Below, in pieces: positions 53,301-62,900 of a DNA stretch of 64,000 bases. This DNA is from Crotophaga sulcirostris (Eukaryota; Chordata; Aves; Cuculiformes; Crotophagidae). Under the pieces are notes generated by a model. The model did no database searches, was not told the origin of the DNA, and saw only the letters and a program-made list of their open reading frames with translations. Position numbers and translations under genes: made by a program. Location of the stretch: assembly GCA_013397455.1 (NCBI GenBank), contig VYZB01000334.1:395035-459034 (forward strand), written 5' to 3'. Every line of letters starts with the position of its first letter. The stretch's first letter is position 1.

Positions 53301-56300
53301 CTTCCTAACGCAATCTACAGTTGTACACTGTTTGCCATACACCAGTCTTTATACTCATTTGTAAGGGGTAAGATGATGTTGGCTGGTTCTTTGCCAGAAA
53401 TGGCAACAGTTCTTTGTTGTCCTTTACAGATCAGGTGAGCGAACATTTCTAGTCTAGTAGAGATAGTCTTGTGAGCACTGTTTGCCAAAACTGCCCATTC
53501 TGTTAAGGTAAATGGATCCTGTTGGTGATTGTCCCATTGTGAGATGATAGCCATTGGTTGTTTTGGGGAGTTGAAGATGAGAAGTTGGAAGTCCACTCCT
53601 TCGACTACATGCTGGCTGCATCGGATTGATAAAAATCTGTAAATTTTCTCCAATGCTTGTTTTGCTCAGATTGTCAATTGACATGGCGCGTTGAGGTCTG
53701 TATCTCCCTTTCAGAGTTCAAACAATCGTGACAGCATTTCATTGTCAATGCCACATGTTGTTCGAATCCTATTCAAGTGGTCCAAAAGTTTCAGTACATC
53801 ATTTAAGGTTGAAATCTTTATATCCAGTTGAACCTGTTGGGGTAGGACAGTTTGCTGGGTTATCTTCCAGCCTAAATACTTCCATGGTGCTATATACTGA
53901 ACAAATAATGAAAAAACTAAACACCATGTATATCCAAAATTTTCTAGCCCAGATATTGCCGAGGACTGGAGACTTGGATTTTCTCTGTGGCGATGACTAG
54001 GTGAAAAGCTTGTAAAGCTGACTGGATATCTTCTAATGCTAGTTTAAGTTGGTCATTGTCCTTAGCTGCTAATAAGATGTCATCCATGTAATGATAAATG
54101 ATAACTTCAGAGTGTCGCATTCGGACTGGAGAGAGGGCATGAGCAACACACCACTGACATATTGTTGAACTGTTTTTCATGCCCTGTGGTAGCACTGTCG
54201 AGTGATATTATTTGTGAGGTTCTTGCAAATTTATTGAGGGCACCGAGAATTCAAATTCTGGAACATCCTCTGGGTGCAACAGAATGGTGAAAAAACAATC
54301 CTTTAAATCGGTTACTGTTAAAGTCCATGTTTGAGGTAATTGCCGGGGAAGGGAGTCCAGTCCAGGTTGAAGGAATCCCATATCTTCAGTTATGTTGTTG
54401 ATTTTCTTAAGATCATATAACAACCTCCAGGAGTTATTTTTCTTTTGAATTACAAATAACTGGTGTATTCCATGGGCTTATGGTAGGTACTGTGTGCCTA
54501 GCTCATACTGTGTAATGGCGGGAGGGGAAGTGGCGGCACAGGCCTGGGCGGCAACACGAGCAGCAGCGTCAGCAGCACCTGCAGCCCCAGTCACAGTGAC
54601 CGCCATTGTGTTGTGCTCTGCACAGCTTAAAGGAGCCACGCGCTCCTCCCTTCGCCCGCTCGGCAGCGCCCACCGCACCACATCGTCTTCAGCATCTCAT
54701 CAATAGAAGGGTCTGTCAGGGGCCGTAAAACCTTTTGACAATCCATGTTAGCATTTTCAATTAATTGCTTGAAAATATAACTTCAGCCTTGCTCATTATC
54801 ATTCTTTTTTTCTAAAGCTTCATTAAGTTGATCTAAAAATTTCATATATGGCTCATTTGCATCTTGTCTTATGCTTACAAAGGCTATCTCTGCTTTCCAG
54901 CCTCTGGGACAGTTTTGAGAGTGGAGGGCAAGTGCCTTAACTTGTTGCAAGCTCTCAGGGGGAATTCCTTCCTGCACTGCCAGCACTGTGATCACCTTCC
55001 TCCATAGCACAGCTACTGTACCAGCCTGTAAAGGCATTTGCCCCTGTGGTAGATGTTGGTTCTCCTCCTCCTGCACTCTGCCAAGCTGTCTCATTTTTTA
55101 TTCCCACAGCGTATACTGCATATCAGTCATGATGAGCCAAAATAAAGTTTTAAAATCGTGGGTAGTATCCGGAGCCCCGAGACCGTGGTCCATGACCGTG
55201 CGCTATACGTCCTTGATAAGATTGTAAGACAGACCCTCCCAGCGCGGGTTTTGGTCCCGTAAATTATGGGAAAATCTGTCGTCATCCCAGCACCTCCCGC
55301 CTGCTGTACTCCCTTTTTCACTAGAGCCCATTTGTCATGTGGGGCAGGGGGATAAAGATCCAGCTCCTTTTCTAGATCCATGGGACCAGGATCAAAAGGA
55401 TAGTCCGTTATCTGAGACTAGGTATCAGGATCAGGAGTCAGTTGTATGTTCAAAGCAGTGGGTAACACTGGACCTGATGGTGGAGTGGGAGTGAGCGCCC
55501 AATTGGCGGCAGCGGCAGTCGCCTTTTCTGCTTTGATCGCCCGCAAGGTCTCTTAACACCAATCGCAATGTCCTCATGGTGTTAGTTGCAACAGAATCCC
55601 CCTTGGAAGCAGCTTCCCAGATTATTGTGCCGGCACACTCCCTCGTTTCTATCTCAAAAGACTGTGGCTATGGAGGTCGGAGACTCCCGAGTTTTAAGCC
55701 CCTGCAGTTTTTAAGCCACTGCAAGCTTCAGTTGCTTCTCTTCATAGCATATACTACATTTAACTAAAGTATGCATGAGGCATTTAACTATTGCCTTCTC
55801 CTCAGGGGATAACGTGTTCCCCATGAATACTTTCCAGCCGCTCAACTGTGCTCCTAGGCACAGCGTTTGTAGTCCTGGGACGATGCTGCAGTCTGACTGC
55901 AAGTATGACAAATAACAACCACATGAAGTTTGGCTGGAGTTCCTTCCAGAATCTCCGGTCCCATTATCACGTCGGGATCGCCATTTGAAGGGAATGAACA
56001 TACAGACTCCTGATGGGTGCAGATCAGAAGACCTTAATTTTGCATCAGGCCTTGCAATCTATAGGATTCTTAGATGTCCTCATGCAGAACGCCCCCATTA
56101 CATAAGCTTCCATTGGTTAATAAGCCGTGTTCACGTGTACGCCTGATGTTCCCGGTATTTACATTCTGTGATTTTAAGCTATCAACTTCATCCTGCTACA
56201 ATTCCTTTTTTTCTACTTACTACCTTTTTTAGCTCAGTTGCAAAAACAGCTCAAGGTTGGTGACAAACTTGCATTCTGATCCTTCAGACCAACCGAGGCC

Positions 56301-56984
56301 TCCTACACTATCAGAGAGCTACCTGCTGGATTTTGGTTTTTAACATAGAAAATACTTTGTTTTCAAGCATACGTGAAAAGGCTCATGTGCACAGAGCAGC
56401 TGCAAGTGATTGGAGGGGGATGATGTGGCCTGACCACTAACCAGTGAACTTCCAGTGCTGGTTTTTGACTTGAGAACAACATCAGGTTTCTGATGCATCA
56501 CCAGCCATGGTGTGGAAGATGAAGATGTCAAGGTGAAGGAAAAAACAACTGGTACAAAACTGATTAACAGTTCTTCAGAGAAGCATTCTCAAAAGAAGCG
56601 ATAGATTAAGGTGGCTAACTTAGGTTGACATATATTTGTCATTAATAATGCAAGTCAACTAACTGTAGAACATGCAGACTTTTCTTTAAGTTAATGAAAT
56701 ACATAGCATTTCAAATTGACGTCTAGGTGGTAGTAATTTTCTCAACATTTTAGTCCTTTGTTTTTATCCTTCAGACATCATTGCAGTTATGCATAAGTAC
56801 AGTTCTTTCAAAACATTAATATAATCAGCAGTTTAAATACTACATAGCAGTATGTTTAACTGCCTTTTTTCTTTATTGTTTGTTTTTTCTATAGGGCAGA
56901 TTATACCAGAAAGAAGATTTGTAGAAGCAATAAATCGTCAACCATATCAGTATGAAATGGGTGACTTTCCAACAGAATGGGAAG
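17234..56984 (+). CDS. NDUFAF2: NDUFAF2, mitochondrial complex I assembly factor 2; exons 1-2, 3' part outside window
   Basis: Two coding exons are visible, 17234-17363 (130 nt) and 56895-56984 (90 nt), joined in frame through a split Gly codon to give 73 codons plus one base. The family (mimitin, B17.2L) is about 170 residues and is a paralogue of complex I subunit NDUFA12. It works in the mitochondrial matrix on a late complex I assembly intermediate. Diagnostic stretches are [10 protein letters not shown] in exon 1 and GDFPTEWE in exon 2, both hallmarks of the B17.2 fold. The N-terminus is basic and rich in Leu, Arg and Ala, as expected for mitochondrial import. The intervening intron is 39.5 kb. 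Exons 3 and 4 were not found up to base 64000, in keeping with the very large introns of this gene in other vertebrates. No stop or frameshift was seen. Identification is by recognition alone. Confidence 0.95.
17621..18121 (-). mobile_element. CR1 LINE copies, minus orientation (short tail fragment plus a longer copy)
   Basis: A short CR1 tail (17621-17690, AATCATGGAATCGCGTGGTC) is followed by a second start at about 17700 with AAGGTTGGAAAGGACCTCTG. The second copy reads through antisense CR1 blocks to CTCATAGGGCTTGTGCTCGA. Two tail starts in a row suggest one copy landed beside or inside another. Confidence 0.9.
18777..18817 (+). mobile_element. CR1 3'-end fragment, plus orientation
   Basis: ATGGTTGGACTCAATGACTT and then CAAAGGCCTTTTCCAACCAA match the sense CR1 3' end. 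The fragment is about 40 bp and diverged. Confidence 0.6.
22089..22410 (-). mobile_element. CR1 LINE copy, minus orientation
   Basis: Starts TCACAGAATCATAGAATGTC, then GGTTGGGAGAGACCTCAAGG. The antisense CR1 body can be followed to GGTAATAAGGTCTCATCT. It is more diverged than the promoter copy. Confidence 0.88.
22411..25372 (+). other. NDUFAF2 intron 1, second part
   Basis: Unique-looking intronic sequence with several open frames of up to about 100 codons. None has family-like motifs or splice support. I see no identifiable element. Confidence 0.7.
25373..25471 (+). other. Candidate coding exon of unknown gene inside NDUFAF2 intron 1
   Basis: After TTGTATTTTAAG the frame from 25373 is open for 32 codons to TAG at 25469-25471. 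The second half has coding-like codon choice (GAG GAG CAG GTG GAA AAA GCC CGA) and gives the peptide [20 protein letters not shown]. The peptide is amphipathic and charge-patterned like a helix. I do not recognise the protein. It could be an alternative terminal exon, an exon of a nested gene or an old retrocopy scrap. No donor is needed because it ends in a stop. Confidence 0.35.
25472..35563 (+). other. NDUFAF2 intron 1, third part
   Basis: About 10 kb of AT-rich intron. A CpG-rich patch behind an acceptor-like site lies at 26318-26440. No CR1, LTR or RNA gene was recognised. Confidence 0.7.
35564..35607 (+). other. Candidate short terminal exon inside NDUFAF2 intron 1
   Basis: A strong polypyrimidine tract and CAG (35530-35563) precede a frame giving [13 protein letters not shown] and then TGA at 35605-35607. 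It is only 44 nt long, and neither partner exon nor protein family was recognised, so this may be chance. Confidence 0.2.
35608..38970 (+). other. NDUFAF2 intron 1, fourth part
   Basis: AT-rich intron. It includes a run of 15 T at 38137-38151. No gene or named repeat was seen. Confidence 0.75.
38971..39036 (-). mobile_element. CR1 3'-end fragment, minus orientation
   Basis: TCATAAACTCATAGAATTGT, then ATAGGTTGGAAAAGACCTCA and AAGATCATCCAGTCCAGCC, is the antisense CR1 tail. The fragment is about 65 bp. Confidence 0.85.
39174..39279. repeat. 36-bp minisatellite, three units
   Basis: Units at 39174-39209, 39210-39245 and 39246-39279 share TTGTCTCAAGCTGGTAGGCACTAT or its close variants. The first two differ at one base; the third is two bases shorter and more diverged. 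Confidence 0.9.
39280..45747 (+). other. NDUFAF2 intron 1, fifth part
   Basis: About 6.5 kb of AT-rich intron. A slightly GC-richer stretch lies at about 41000-41900. No coding family, RNA gene or mobile element was recognised. Confidence 0.7.
45748..46295 (-). mobile_element. CR1 LINE copy with remnant of the end of its reverse-transcriptase ORF
   Basis: It starts with the antisense tail AATGACAGAATCGATTAGAT and runs about 550 bp. On the minus strand, roughly 46285 to 46060, an open frame reads like the CR1 ORF2 C-terminus ([20 protein letters not shown], then [20 protein letters not shown]). That confirms the family and the orientation. It is 5'-truncated and cannot move. Confidence 0.93.
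46296..50871 (+). other. NDUFAF2 intron 1, sixth part
   Basis: AT-rich intron with an AT-repeat patch at 49669-49777. Nothing else was recognised. Confidence 0.75.
49681..49775. repeat. Duplicated AT-rich 24-mer in a TATATAA-rich patch
   Basis: A 24-bp unit beginning TATATAACAGTATAAAATAC occurs at 49681-49704 and again at 49752-49775. The sequence between is made of ATAACAT and ATATA variants. Confidence 0.85.
50872..51453 (-). mobile_element. Candidate solo LTR, minus orientation
   Basis: On the minus strand the block begins TGTGGGATTTCAG and ends GAGTTTGATTCCGCA, the TG...CA ends of an LTR. AATAAA (50924-50919) lies about 50 bp before the 3' end, as expected for R/U5. No internal retroviral sequence adjoins it and no clean target-site duplication was found, so boundaries and family are tentative. 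Composition is less AT-rich than the intron. Confidence 0.55.
51454..51768 (+). other. Spacer between candidate solo LTR and provirus
   Basis: About 315 bp of ordinary intron sequence; nothing recognised. Confidence 0.7.
51769..51996 (-). repeat. 3' LTR of the provirus (228 bp)
   Basis: On the minus strand it begins TGCTGGCG directly after the polypurine tract and ends CCCTTCA. In order it carries CCAAT (51884-51880), CCTATAAA (51848-51841) and AATAAA (51822-51817), a complete U3-R-U5 signal set. The U3 start aligns only loosely with the 5' LTR. Confidence 0.85.
51986..52700 (-). pseudogene. pol: pol integrase remnant of the provirus, ending inside the 3' LTR
   Basis: The zinc-domain CxxC lies at 52689-52678. 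The catalytic triad is all present: Asp 52605-52603, Asp 52434-52432 and Glu 52326-52324, with spacing D-57-D and D-35-E as in retroviral integrases. Defects are a TAG two codons before the first Asp (52611-52609) and a frameshift between about 52282 and 52246. The C-terminal frame continues through the polypurine tract and stops 11 bases into the 3' LTR, so no env follows. Confidence 0.88.
51997..52010 (-). other. Polypurine tract of the provirus
   Basis: The minus strand reads AGGAAGAAGATGGG immediately before the TG of the 3' LTR. One of 14 bases is a pyrimidine. It also encodes part of the integrase end. Confidence 0.75.
52701..53599 (-). pseudogene. pol: pol connection and RNase H remnant of the provirus
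   Basis: Fragments around 53599-53315, 53342-53109 and 52991-52701 fit the connection domain and RNase [20 protein letters not shown] stretch marks the end of RNase H and the passage to integrase. Frames change between the pieces. Confidence 0.7.
53600..54511 (-). pseudogene. pol: pol reverse-transcriptase remnant of the provirus
   Basis: RT motifs in order: SPWNTPV near the start, [11 protein letters not shown] (first catalytic Asp), LPQGMKNS, and the active-site box YMDD at 54090-54079. Breaks: a shift near 54460, an in-frame TAA at about 54210-54208 between the palm segments, and at least one frameshift between 53944 and 53684. The enzyme cannot be made. Confidence 0.88.
54512..54690 (-). 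other. GC- and CpG-rich segment of unknown origin inside the provirus
   Basis: This block of about 180 bp replaces the expected nucleocapsid and protease. It has about 14 CpG, far more than the neighbouring gag and pol remnants. On the provirus strand a well-placed ATG (54606-54604, context ACAATGG) opens 42 codons ending TAA at 54480-54478. The product starts [20 protein letters not shown], and its last ten or so codons run into pol-derived sequence. Composition and form resemble the first exon of a housekeeping gene. Candidate captured host sequence; unproven. It could also be an insertion after integration. Confidence 0.5.
54691..55381 (-). pseudogene. gag: gag capsid remnant of the provirus
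   Basis: Fragments at 55381-55127, 55094-54783 and about 54750-54691 resemble retroviral capsid. A major-homology-region-like stretch ([20 protein letters not shown]) lies near 54861-54802. A capsid C-terminal stretch ([13 protein letters not shown]) lies just before the GC-rich insert. The pieces are in different frames or separated by stops. No zinc-knuckle nucleocapsid follows. Confidence 0.75.
55711..55824 (-). pseudogene. gag: gag 5' remnant of the provirus
   Basis: About 160 bp downstream of the PBS an ATG (55824) opens a frame starting [10 protein letters not shown], a plausible gag N-terminus (Met-Gly could accept a myristate). It stops after 37 codons. Gag-like reading resumes in other frames further on. 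Broken; not translatable as gag. Confidence 0.6.
55966..55983 (-). other. Primer-binding site, tRNA-Trp type
   Basis: The minus strand reads TGGCGATCCCGACGTGAT, two bases after the LTR end. It differs at two positions from the complement of the 3' end of vertebrate tRNA-Trp. tRNA-Trp priming is characteristic of alpharetroviruses. Confidence 0.85.
55986..56200 (-). repeat. 5' LTR of the provirus (215 bp)
   Basis: On the minus strand it begins TGTAGCAGG at 56200 and ends CCCTTCA at 55986. It has a CCAAT box (AACCAATGG) and a TATA-like CCTATAGAT. The polyadenylation signal seen in the other LTR is mutated here to AATTAA. It carries a 15-bp insertion, absent from the 3' LTR, next to the CCAAT box. 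Confidence 0.85.
56201..56894 (+). other. NDUFAF2 intron 1, last part
   Basis: About 700 bp between the provirus and exon 2. It closes with a pyrimidine-rich tract and acceptor TTTTTTCTATAG. No other feature seen. Confidence 0.8.
56895..56984 (+). CDS. NDUFAF2: NDUFAF2 exon 2
   Basis: The acceptor TTTTTTCTATAG precedes base 56895 and the donor GTAAAT starts at 56985. It encodes [20 protein letters not shown], then [10 protein letters not shown], closing with the first base of the next codon. Confidence 0.96.
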
Positions 56985-59900
56985 GTAAATCCGGAATACT
57001 TTGGTTTTATTTCAGGATAATTTTGCCTGAATGCAGATGCAGTATTTTTAGTGGAAAGCCTGACTATGCAAATAGGTTGTCTATTATCTTTCATTTTGAC
57101 TAATGCAAGCTTTTGTTTAACTGCATAATTATTATGAATTTTTAAAGTAATCCCTTTACGTATAGCATAAATTATGTTTAGGAAATCAGTATTTAATAAA
57201 AATGTAAATAAAGCCTGTATGAGCATGACTTTCTCCTATTACATGTCAAAATATTTGTGCCGAGGATGGATCTGATGAAATAGCCAAAACTGAATGTGTT
57301 AAACTTCCTAATTATGCCCTTGCTGCAGTGTTAATTTGTAGATCAGCTGAATTGTTTGTGGCACTGTGATGGGGCGCTTTTTTTTCATGGTGGTATTTGG
57401 TTTCCTGTACTCTTCCTTGTGCAGTCTTGTAGGGAGTTGGAGAACCTGATAATAATTAACCATTTTTTCCCACTGCTGCTGACGAAAATTTTGCCTAAAA
57501 ATTTGAGACACAAAAGGAACTTCAGGGAGGCTAAAGAACTTCCTCAGGATTAGCTGAGCAGCCCTTGGAGAGAGAGGGAAAGCAGAGAGGGGAGTACATG
57601 TTGGTCTTTGAGGCTGTAGGAGCTTGAGCCACGTGTGGGGTTAAATGTGTCGTAAAATCCAGGACTCTATAGCATAAAGCTGTATATATATATTACCATT
57701 TAATTCCTTGTCACTGAATGCTTTGCTTGCCAGAAGTTTGCATGAATTCAAAAAGTTTAAAAGAATTAGTGGAAGCAAGATCCTTCTTATACATAGAGAT
57801 CACTATGGTTTGATATGTCAGTGAGCTGCAGGATAATGGAGGCTACAGTGTGTTTTGGGAAAATATTGCAATATACTTACTTTACCTCATTGTCTTTCCT
57901 TTCCTGTCACTGTTGGCCCCTGGGGGAGATGATACTGAGATAAGAGAAAACTTTGGTCCTATTATATCCCTTCCTGGAGTCAGTAGAGAAATATCAATTG
58001 TTCCCATCTTATATTTTATCATTGTTACTACACTGATTCCAGTGATTGTTCTTATTTTTTTTTCTGTGACTGACTAAGGCTGGTATTAACAGCTAAAAGC
58101 TTCTCAAAGGTGTTTCAACCCTGTTAGCAGTATTTCCCAGCTGTGGGGAAACCATGGTATCAACAGCATCTGTCTTCTACTGCCACAGTACTGACAGTTG
58201 GCTGGCAAGTCTTAAACTAGTTGCTTCTTGTTCTTTATCAATCTGAGATAACCATCTTTTGAAGGAGAGCAGCAGCCTGGTAGGCTTGTCCTTTCTAAAT
58301 TCTCTGCTGCTTGAATGGATATCTACCTAATTCAACTTTCTGAAAGTCTGCTTCCTCATCCAAAAGTTCTCCAGCCACTGGTGGTTATCTTAAGTCTGTG
58401 TGGCTGTCATGCAATCAGTCTGTGCTCAAACACTGAGAAGCATGTATAAAACCTCAGATAACTCTGCTGTGAATGAATCCTCATCTGAGAGCCTTTTAAG
58501 AGTCAAAAAAATGCAGTCCAATAGTTTCTGCCTGCACATGGCTGGAATTAGCAGGAAACAATGTGGTCAGTCAAGCTGTCTCAGATGGAGGTGGGCAAAT
58601 CACCCTTTCACAAAGGATCTTAGACTGATTCAACCAACTTGCTATATGAACCTGTTCCTTAGGACTGCTGGAATCGGTGTAGCTCTAATAAGCCTGTGTT
58701 GTATCTGTCTTCAGACACCTTAGTGCAAATCCATTTCAATTGACAGTGTGGTGCATGAGAGGATTTGGATGGATGCTTTTGGCAAGCACCAGTACAGGAG
58801 CCTTGGAGTCAAGGGCTAGGTACCCTGCAGTACAGACTTCCTGAAAAAGATGCAGCTACCAGAACAGAGATGCAATTTTACTAATCAAGGCATCTTATTT
58901 GGATTTGTTTTGAAGAAAAGACCATTGGCCAGTCACATTTTCATGAGCTTTGCTTACATTTCTGAACGCTTAATTTCCTCATCTTTGTAACTGATTTTTC
59001 TTCTCCTTTGTGATTTTTTTCAGCAGCAAATAGAACGAATTTGCAGAGAAAATGGATATTTACAGTATGCAGAGAGGTAGCAGTCTTTTCCTCTTAAGTA
59101 CTGAATTTCTCTAGAAATAAAGAAAGGATACATGCATCTTTTTTTCCGCCCCCCTGTGCATTTCTTAGGCAGAATGGGGTGTATAGTGCATGTTTCTGAC
59201 AAATAAAGTATGAGAATTCAGGAAAAAAAAGCCTGATGAGGTTGTGGGTTTTTTTGTCCAATGCCAATTTAAACATTAAAAAGATTTTTGTGGAAATATA
59301 ATCTAATTTTAAAAAGCTAAAACTGGTGTGTGTGTAAAGGCTGTTCAAAGAACTACTGTGCTGTATTTTGGGATGTGAATTATGAATGTGGGATCCTCTG
59401 AAGTTCAGTTTATCACTACTTCTTTTCTGCATCTTGTAAAATGAAAAATGCTCTGTGAATAAGAAATGAGAAAGAATGGAAAGAGTAGAGAGTTCAAATA
59501 ATGCTATAGAAGCCAGTTATCTGAGTGGGAACAGTTGAATGCAAAGTTTGTAGGCACGCTTTACTGAAAGGCTTATTGCAATTCTGTCCCTACTTTTTCC
59601 TCTTTTAAGATAGGTCTAGAAGTTTCCCAGGCCCACAAGACCTGTAATGAACTTTCACTCTGTATCTTCTGTCCAGACTTTTGAAGATTTCCCAACACAT
59701 TCTTTCTGTGGGTGTTCACTTTATAATTCATGCTGTTGTAGATGCTGATCATTCCAGCAAATAGTCTGAGACTTTGCAGAAGGATTTCTAAAATACTTTC
59801 TGTTTTCTCTGAGCAGTAGGAGATGCATACAAGGTTAAAAGGCTGTATAATATTTCTTACTTCTATTTTCTCTTTACCCTTGGAAGTTTTTTTGATTTTT

Positions 59901-62900
59901 AGAGTTCAAAATCCTCTCTGCTGTGCATGTGCTTACATCTCCGGGAACCTTCTCTCCAAATGCAGTGTTATGCACTTCAACATTTGCAACCCCCTGCCTT
60001 GCCTAGCCTTTTCAGGCTTTTCACTTCAAGGGCAGTACTAAAGTTTCTGTTGCCTTATTTCCTCTACTTTTTCTTGGGGTATGCAGAGAGCTGCTGTCTT
60101 TATTCTACTCATTTTTTTTCACTTGTGCATAGTCCTTAGTGGTCAACTGATTTAAAAGCAGTCATCTCAGCACCCTTTCCTTCTCTTTGTTTCCCTACAT
60201 CACGCTGGGTGGCTAGAAAAGCAAAGGCTTGTGACGGAATTGAATAAAGCTACTGTCCCTTGAAATATTTAAGGGTATGAGTTGTCTGACGAGAACTTGC
60301 ACAAAACCAGGGACAAAGGACTGTTTAAGGAGTGGGAGCAGGCTGTAGTGAAATTTGGAGAGGATCTGAGTTAAATCTCATTGTATAGCTAAGATATTCA
60401 GCCTGGACAGCTGGTAAGCTAAGGGGCTGGTTTTAGTGCTGTGTTTATCAAGTTATGAACATGTGTTAAGCTAACCAAGACCAAATAGAAAGCTATAAAG
60501 CAAGTAGATAAACCAGTCATCTGGATTACAGACGCGATCTGTGTGAACTGTTTCTCAAACTCCGGAGATGTGTTTGTGTATCAGTCTTGAGAGTTTACTG
60601 AATAGAGGGCCAAGGGTTTATTCCTGCAGGGTGTGACTGGAGTTTTGCTGCTGAAGATGTTTGTTTTAAGTACACCACATGATTAAATTTCCCGAGTTCT
60701 CAGACCTTTGAATTTTACAAAAGTTCTCAATGTCCATTTCGTAAAGCTTAAAGAGAGGGTATCAGAAATTTTACATACCTATAGAGATTCATGATATACC
60801 ATGCTTCATGCAACATTTTATTGCCTGTCTACTCCAGTCTTTTTTTTTTATTCTCCTGGTAACATTTAGTGATTAATGGGAATCTTAATTTGTATGCTCA
60901 CTTTTACGCTCTTTACAGTGTGTTATGTGCCAGTAGGAGTCTTAAAGTTCAATGAAAATCTCAAGCATTCTAATGAGAATACAAATTAGTCCTGATGAAA
61001 GAATGCCAGGGTCTTGAGGTAGGAAATGTCCAGCTATCTTGCAGAATTTTTGCAAAAGACAAAAGTAAAATTACAATGAGTACAGAATGCAGGAAGTGTC
61101 GTCCAGATAAAATTAGAAGTAGCAGCATAATTAATTTGAAATGAAGGCAATAGTTCATATTGCCAAAGCTTTAGGTAGCAGGGAAGCATGTTTTGGTTGT
61201 GCTCAATACCTAAATGTTATTTTCTCTTCTTTACCATGTTTAAAACATCTTGGCTGACAAGATATAGAGCGATTTGTTTTGTTAGTCTAAGGAATGTGAG
61301 TGTTCATCTGAAAATCTTTTCTAGCTGTAACTATCACTGGACACTTCCTAAATAAGTGTGTGAGTGTGGTGTTCAAATAATCTGTAATAAAGCACTTACC
61401 TGCCTTGTTTCCCTCAACAAATATTTAACTGTGGTATAAATCTGTTCAGAAAATTAAACCTGCATTGACTAAAAGTGGAATAGAGAGCTCAAAAAAAGGT
61501 GGGAGAGCTTTTCAGTGCTAAACTGTATGCACTGACTATATTTTTTTTGAAAAATGCAAAATGTCAAAAGCTCAAGATATCATTTACTTGTGTTTTGTTA
61601 AAATTAGTACTAACTCAGTAGTAAATCACTGGTTGTATTTTTGTATACATTCATTCTTCCTTTAATTATTGCCACAAATCTCTCTTATTCCTGAGTTATA
61701 AAGTGTTGGTGGTTTTTTGAAAAATGTCTTGGATGCTCAAAGTACTGTCGATGCTTTAGAAAAAAATAAAAGGCATTTTAAATTTTTTGTCTGAAAGAGA
61801 ACCACTCAAGAACTGTTGGGGATTAAGTTATTATAGTCCTCCCATTCTTCTCCTCAAAGACTGAGGGGTGGTCAGGTGAATGATTAGTAAAACTAATTGG
61901 TTTTGAAGCACAGTATGCTAAAACACACTCAATTCAGATGATGTTTTCTTTGCTTTCTATCTTGTATCTTAAGATATGCTTTATGTGGAATATTTCAGAA
62001 ATGTATTTGCACAGAGGGAACATTATATATTAAAACTAACCATCTTCATCTCATGGATGTAAAGAGATTTTAGTAAGTTTGGTTACTGTATTTGTCCCTT
62101 AGCTACATAGCACTGAAGAAATTGTTCATTAAATAATAATTTTCTAGTGCAGCTCATTAAAGATGTTAAAATGAATTTACCTATAGTAATTTGGAAAATG
62201 ATATCCAATATTTCTGTCAGCAAGTTTTATTTAGAGTTAAACTGAAGAAGATTTGTAGTCCTGACATTTATTAGAAAGAAGGAAAGTTGATGGCTCCTGT
62301 AAAACCGTGCATTTAAAAGCTTGTTTTAGCTGGAAAGAAAACTAGTACAATGTTGTAATTGTGTGCGTTGTTTGTAGATTTAAATAGATACAGTCTGATA
62401 ATGGAATTTTTGATAAGAGAACTCTTCCTAACTTAAGGATTCTTTTGTTGCTTTTGAGTATTGATTCTAACTAAGTTCTCTTAATGAATGAAAATGTGTT
62501 GCATAATATTTCTTGTTTCACAGCGTCTGTTCACAGGACACAGTAAAGGCCTTAGCCTTTACTGTTCTCTGTGTGGCTTGCTAAACTGAGGCAGATAATT
62601 ACATGGTAAAATCTTTTAATAGAGGTATTCCATTCATCTGAAAATCATTAATCAAGTAACTGCCTGAAATTCCCATCTGCTATTGAAAGAAAATCTATTT
62701 TAATGGTTATATTTCAGCAGTAGTTTTCTAACTGCAGCTTAATTTTTGTAGGATTTCAAATTTTGAATTTTTTTTCTGTAAGAATCACTAATTGTAATCA
62801 GTTGAAGTTAAGATGCAGCTGATGTTTTAAGAAAATACTGGAAATTTCAAAAATTGAAGGAATTCTGGGTGTTGTGAGTTGTGGAATTGAAACCAATGGT

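Larger units (their letters stand above)
51769..56200 (-). mobile_element. Defective alpharetrovirus-like endogenous provirus without env
   Basis: A 4.4-kb provirus antisense to NDUFAF2. Order on its own strand: 5' LTR (56200-55986), PBS (55983-55966), gag remnants, a GC-rich insert, reverse transcriptase, RNase H, integrase, polypurine tract (52010-51997) and 3' LTR (51996-51769). The PBS matches the end of tRNA-Trp, the primer of avian alpharetroviruses. Nucleocapsid, protease and env are not seen. Both gag and pol are broken by stops and frameshifts, so no functional protein can be made. The two LTRs differ at roughly 18 of 140 comparable bases plus an indel, so the insertion is not recent. 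Flanking direct repeats were not found with these borders. Env-less avian elements such as EAV-0 and ART-CH exist; whether this belongs to one of them cannot be told without a search. Confidence 0.93.
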
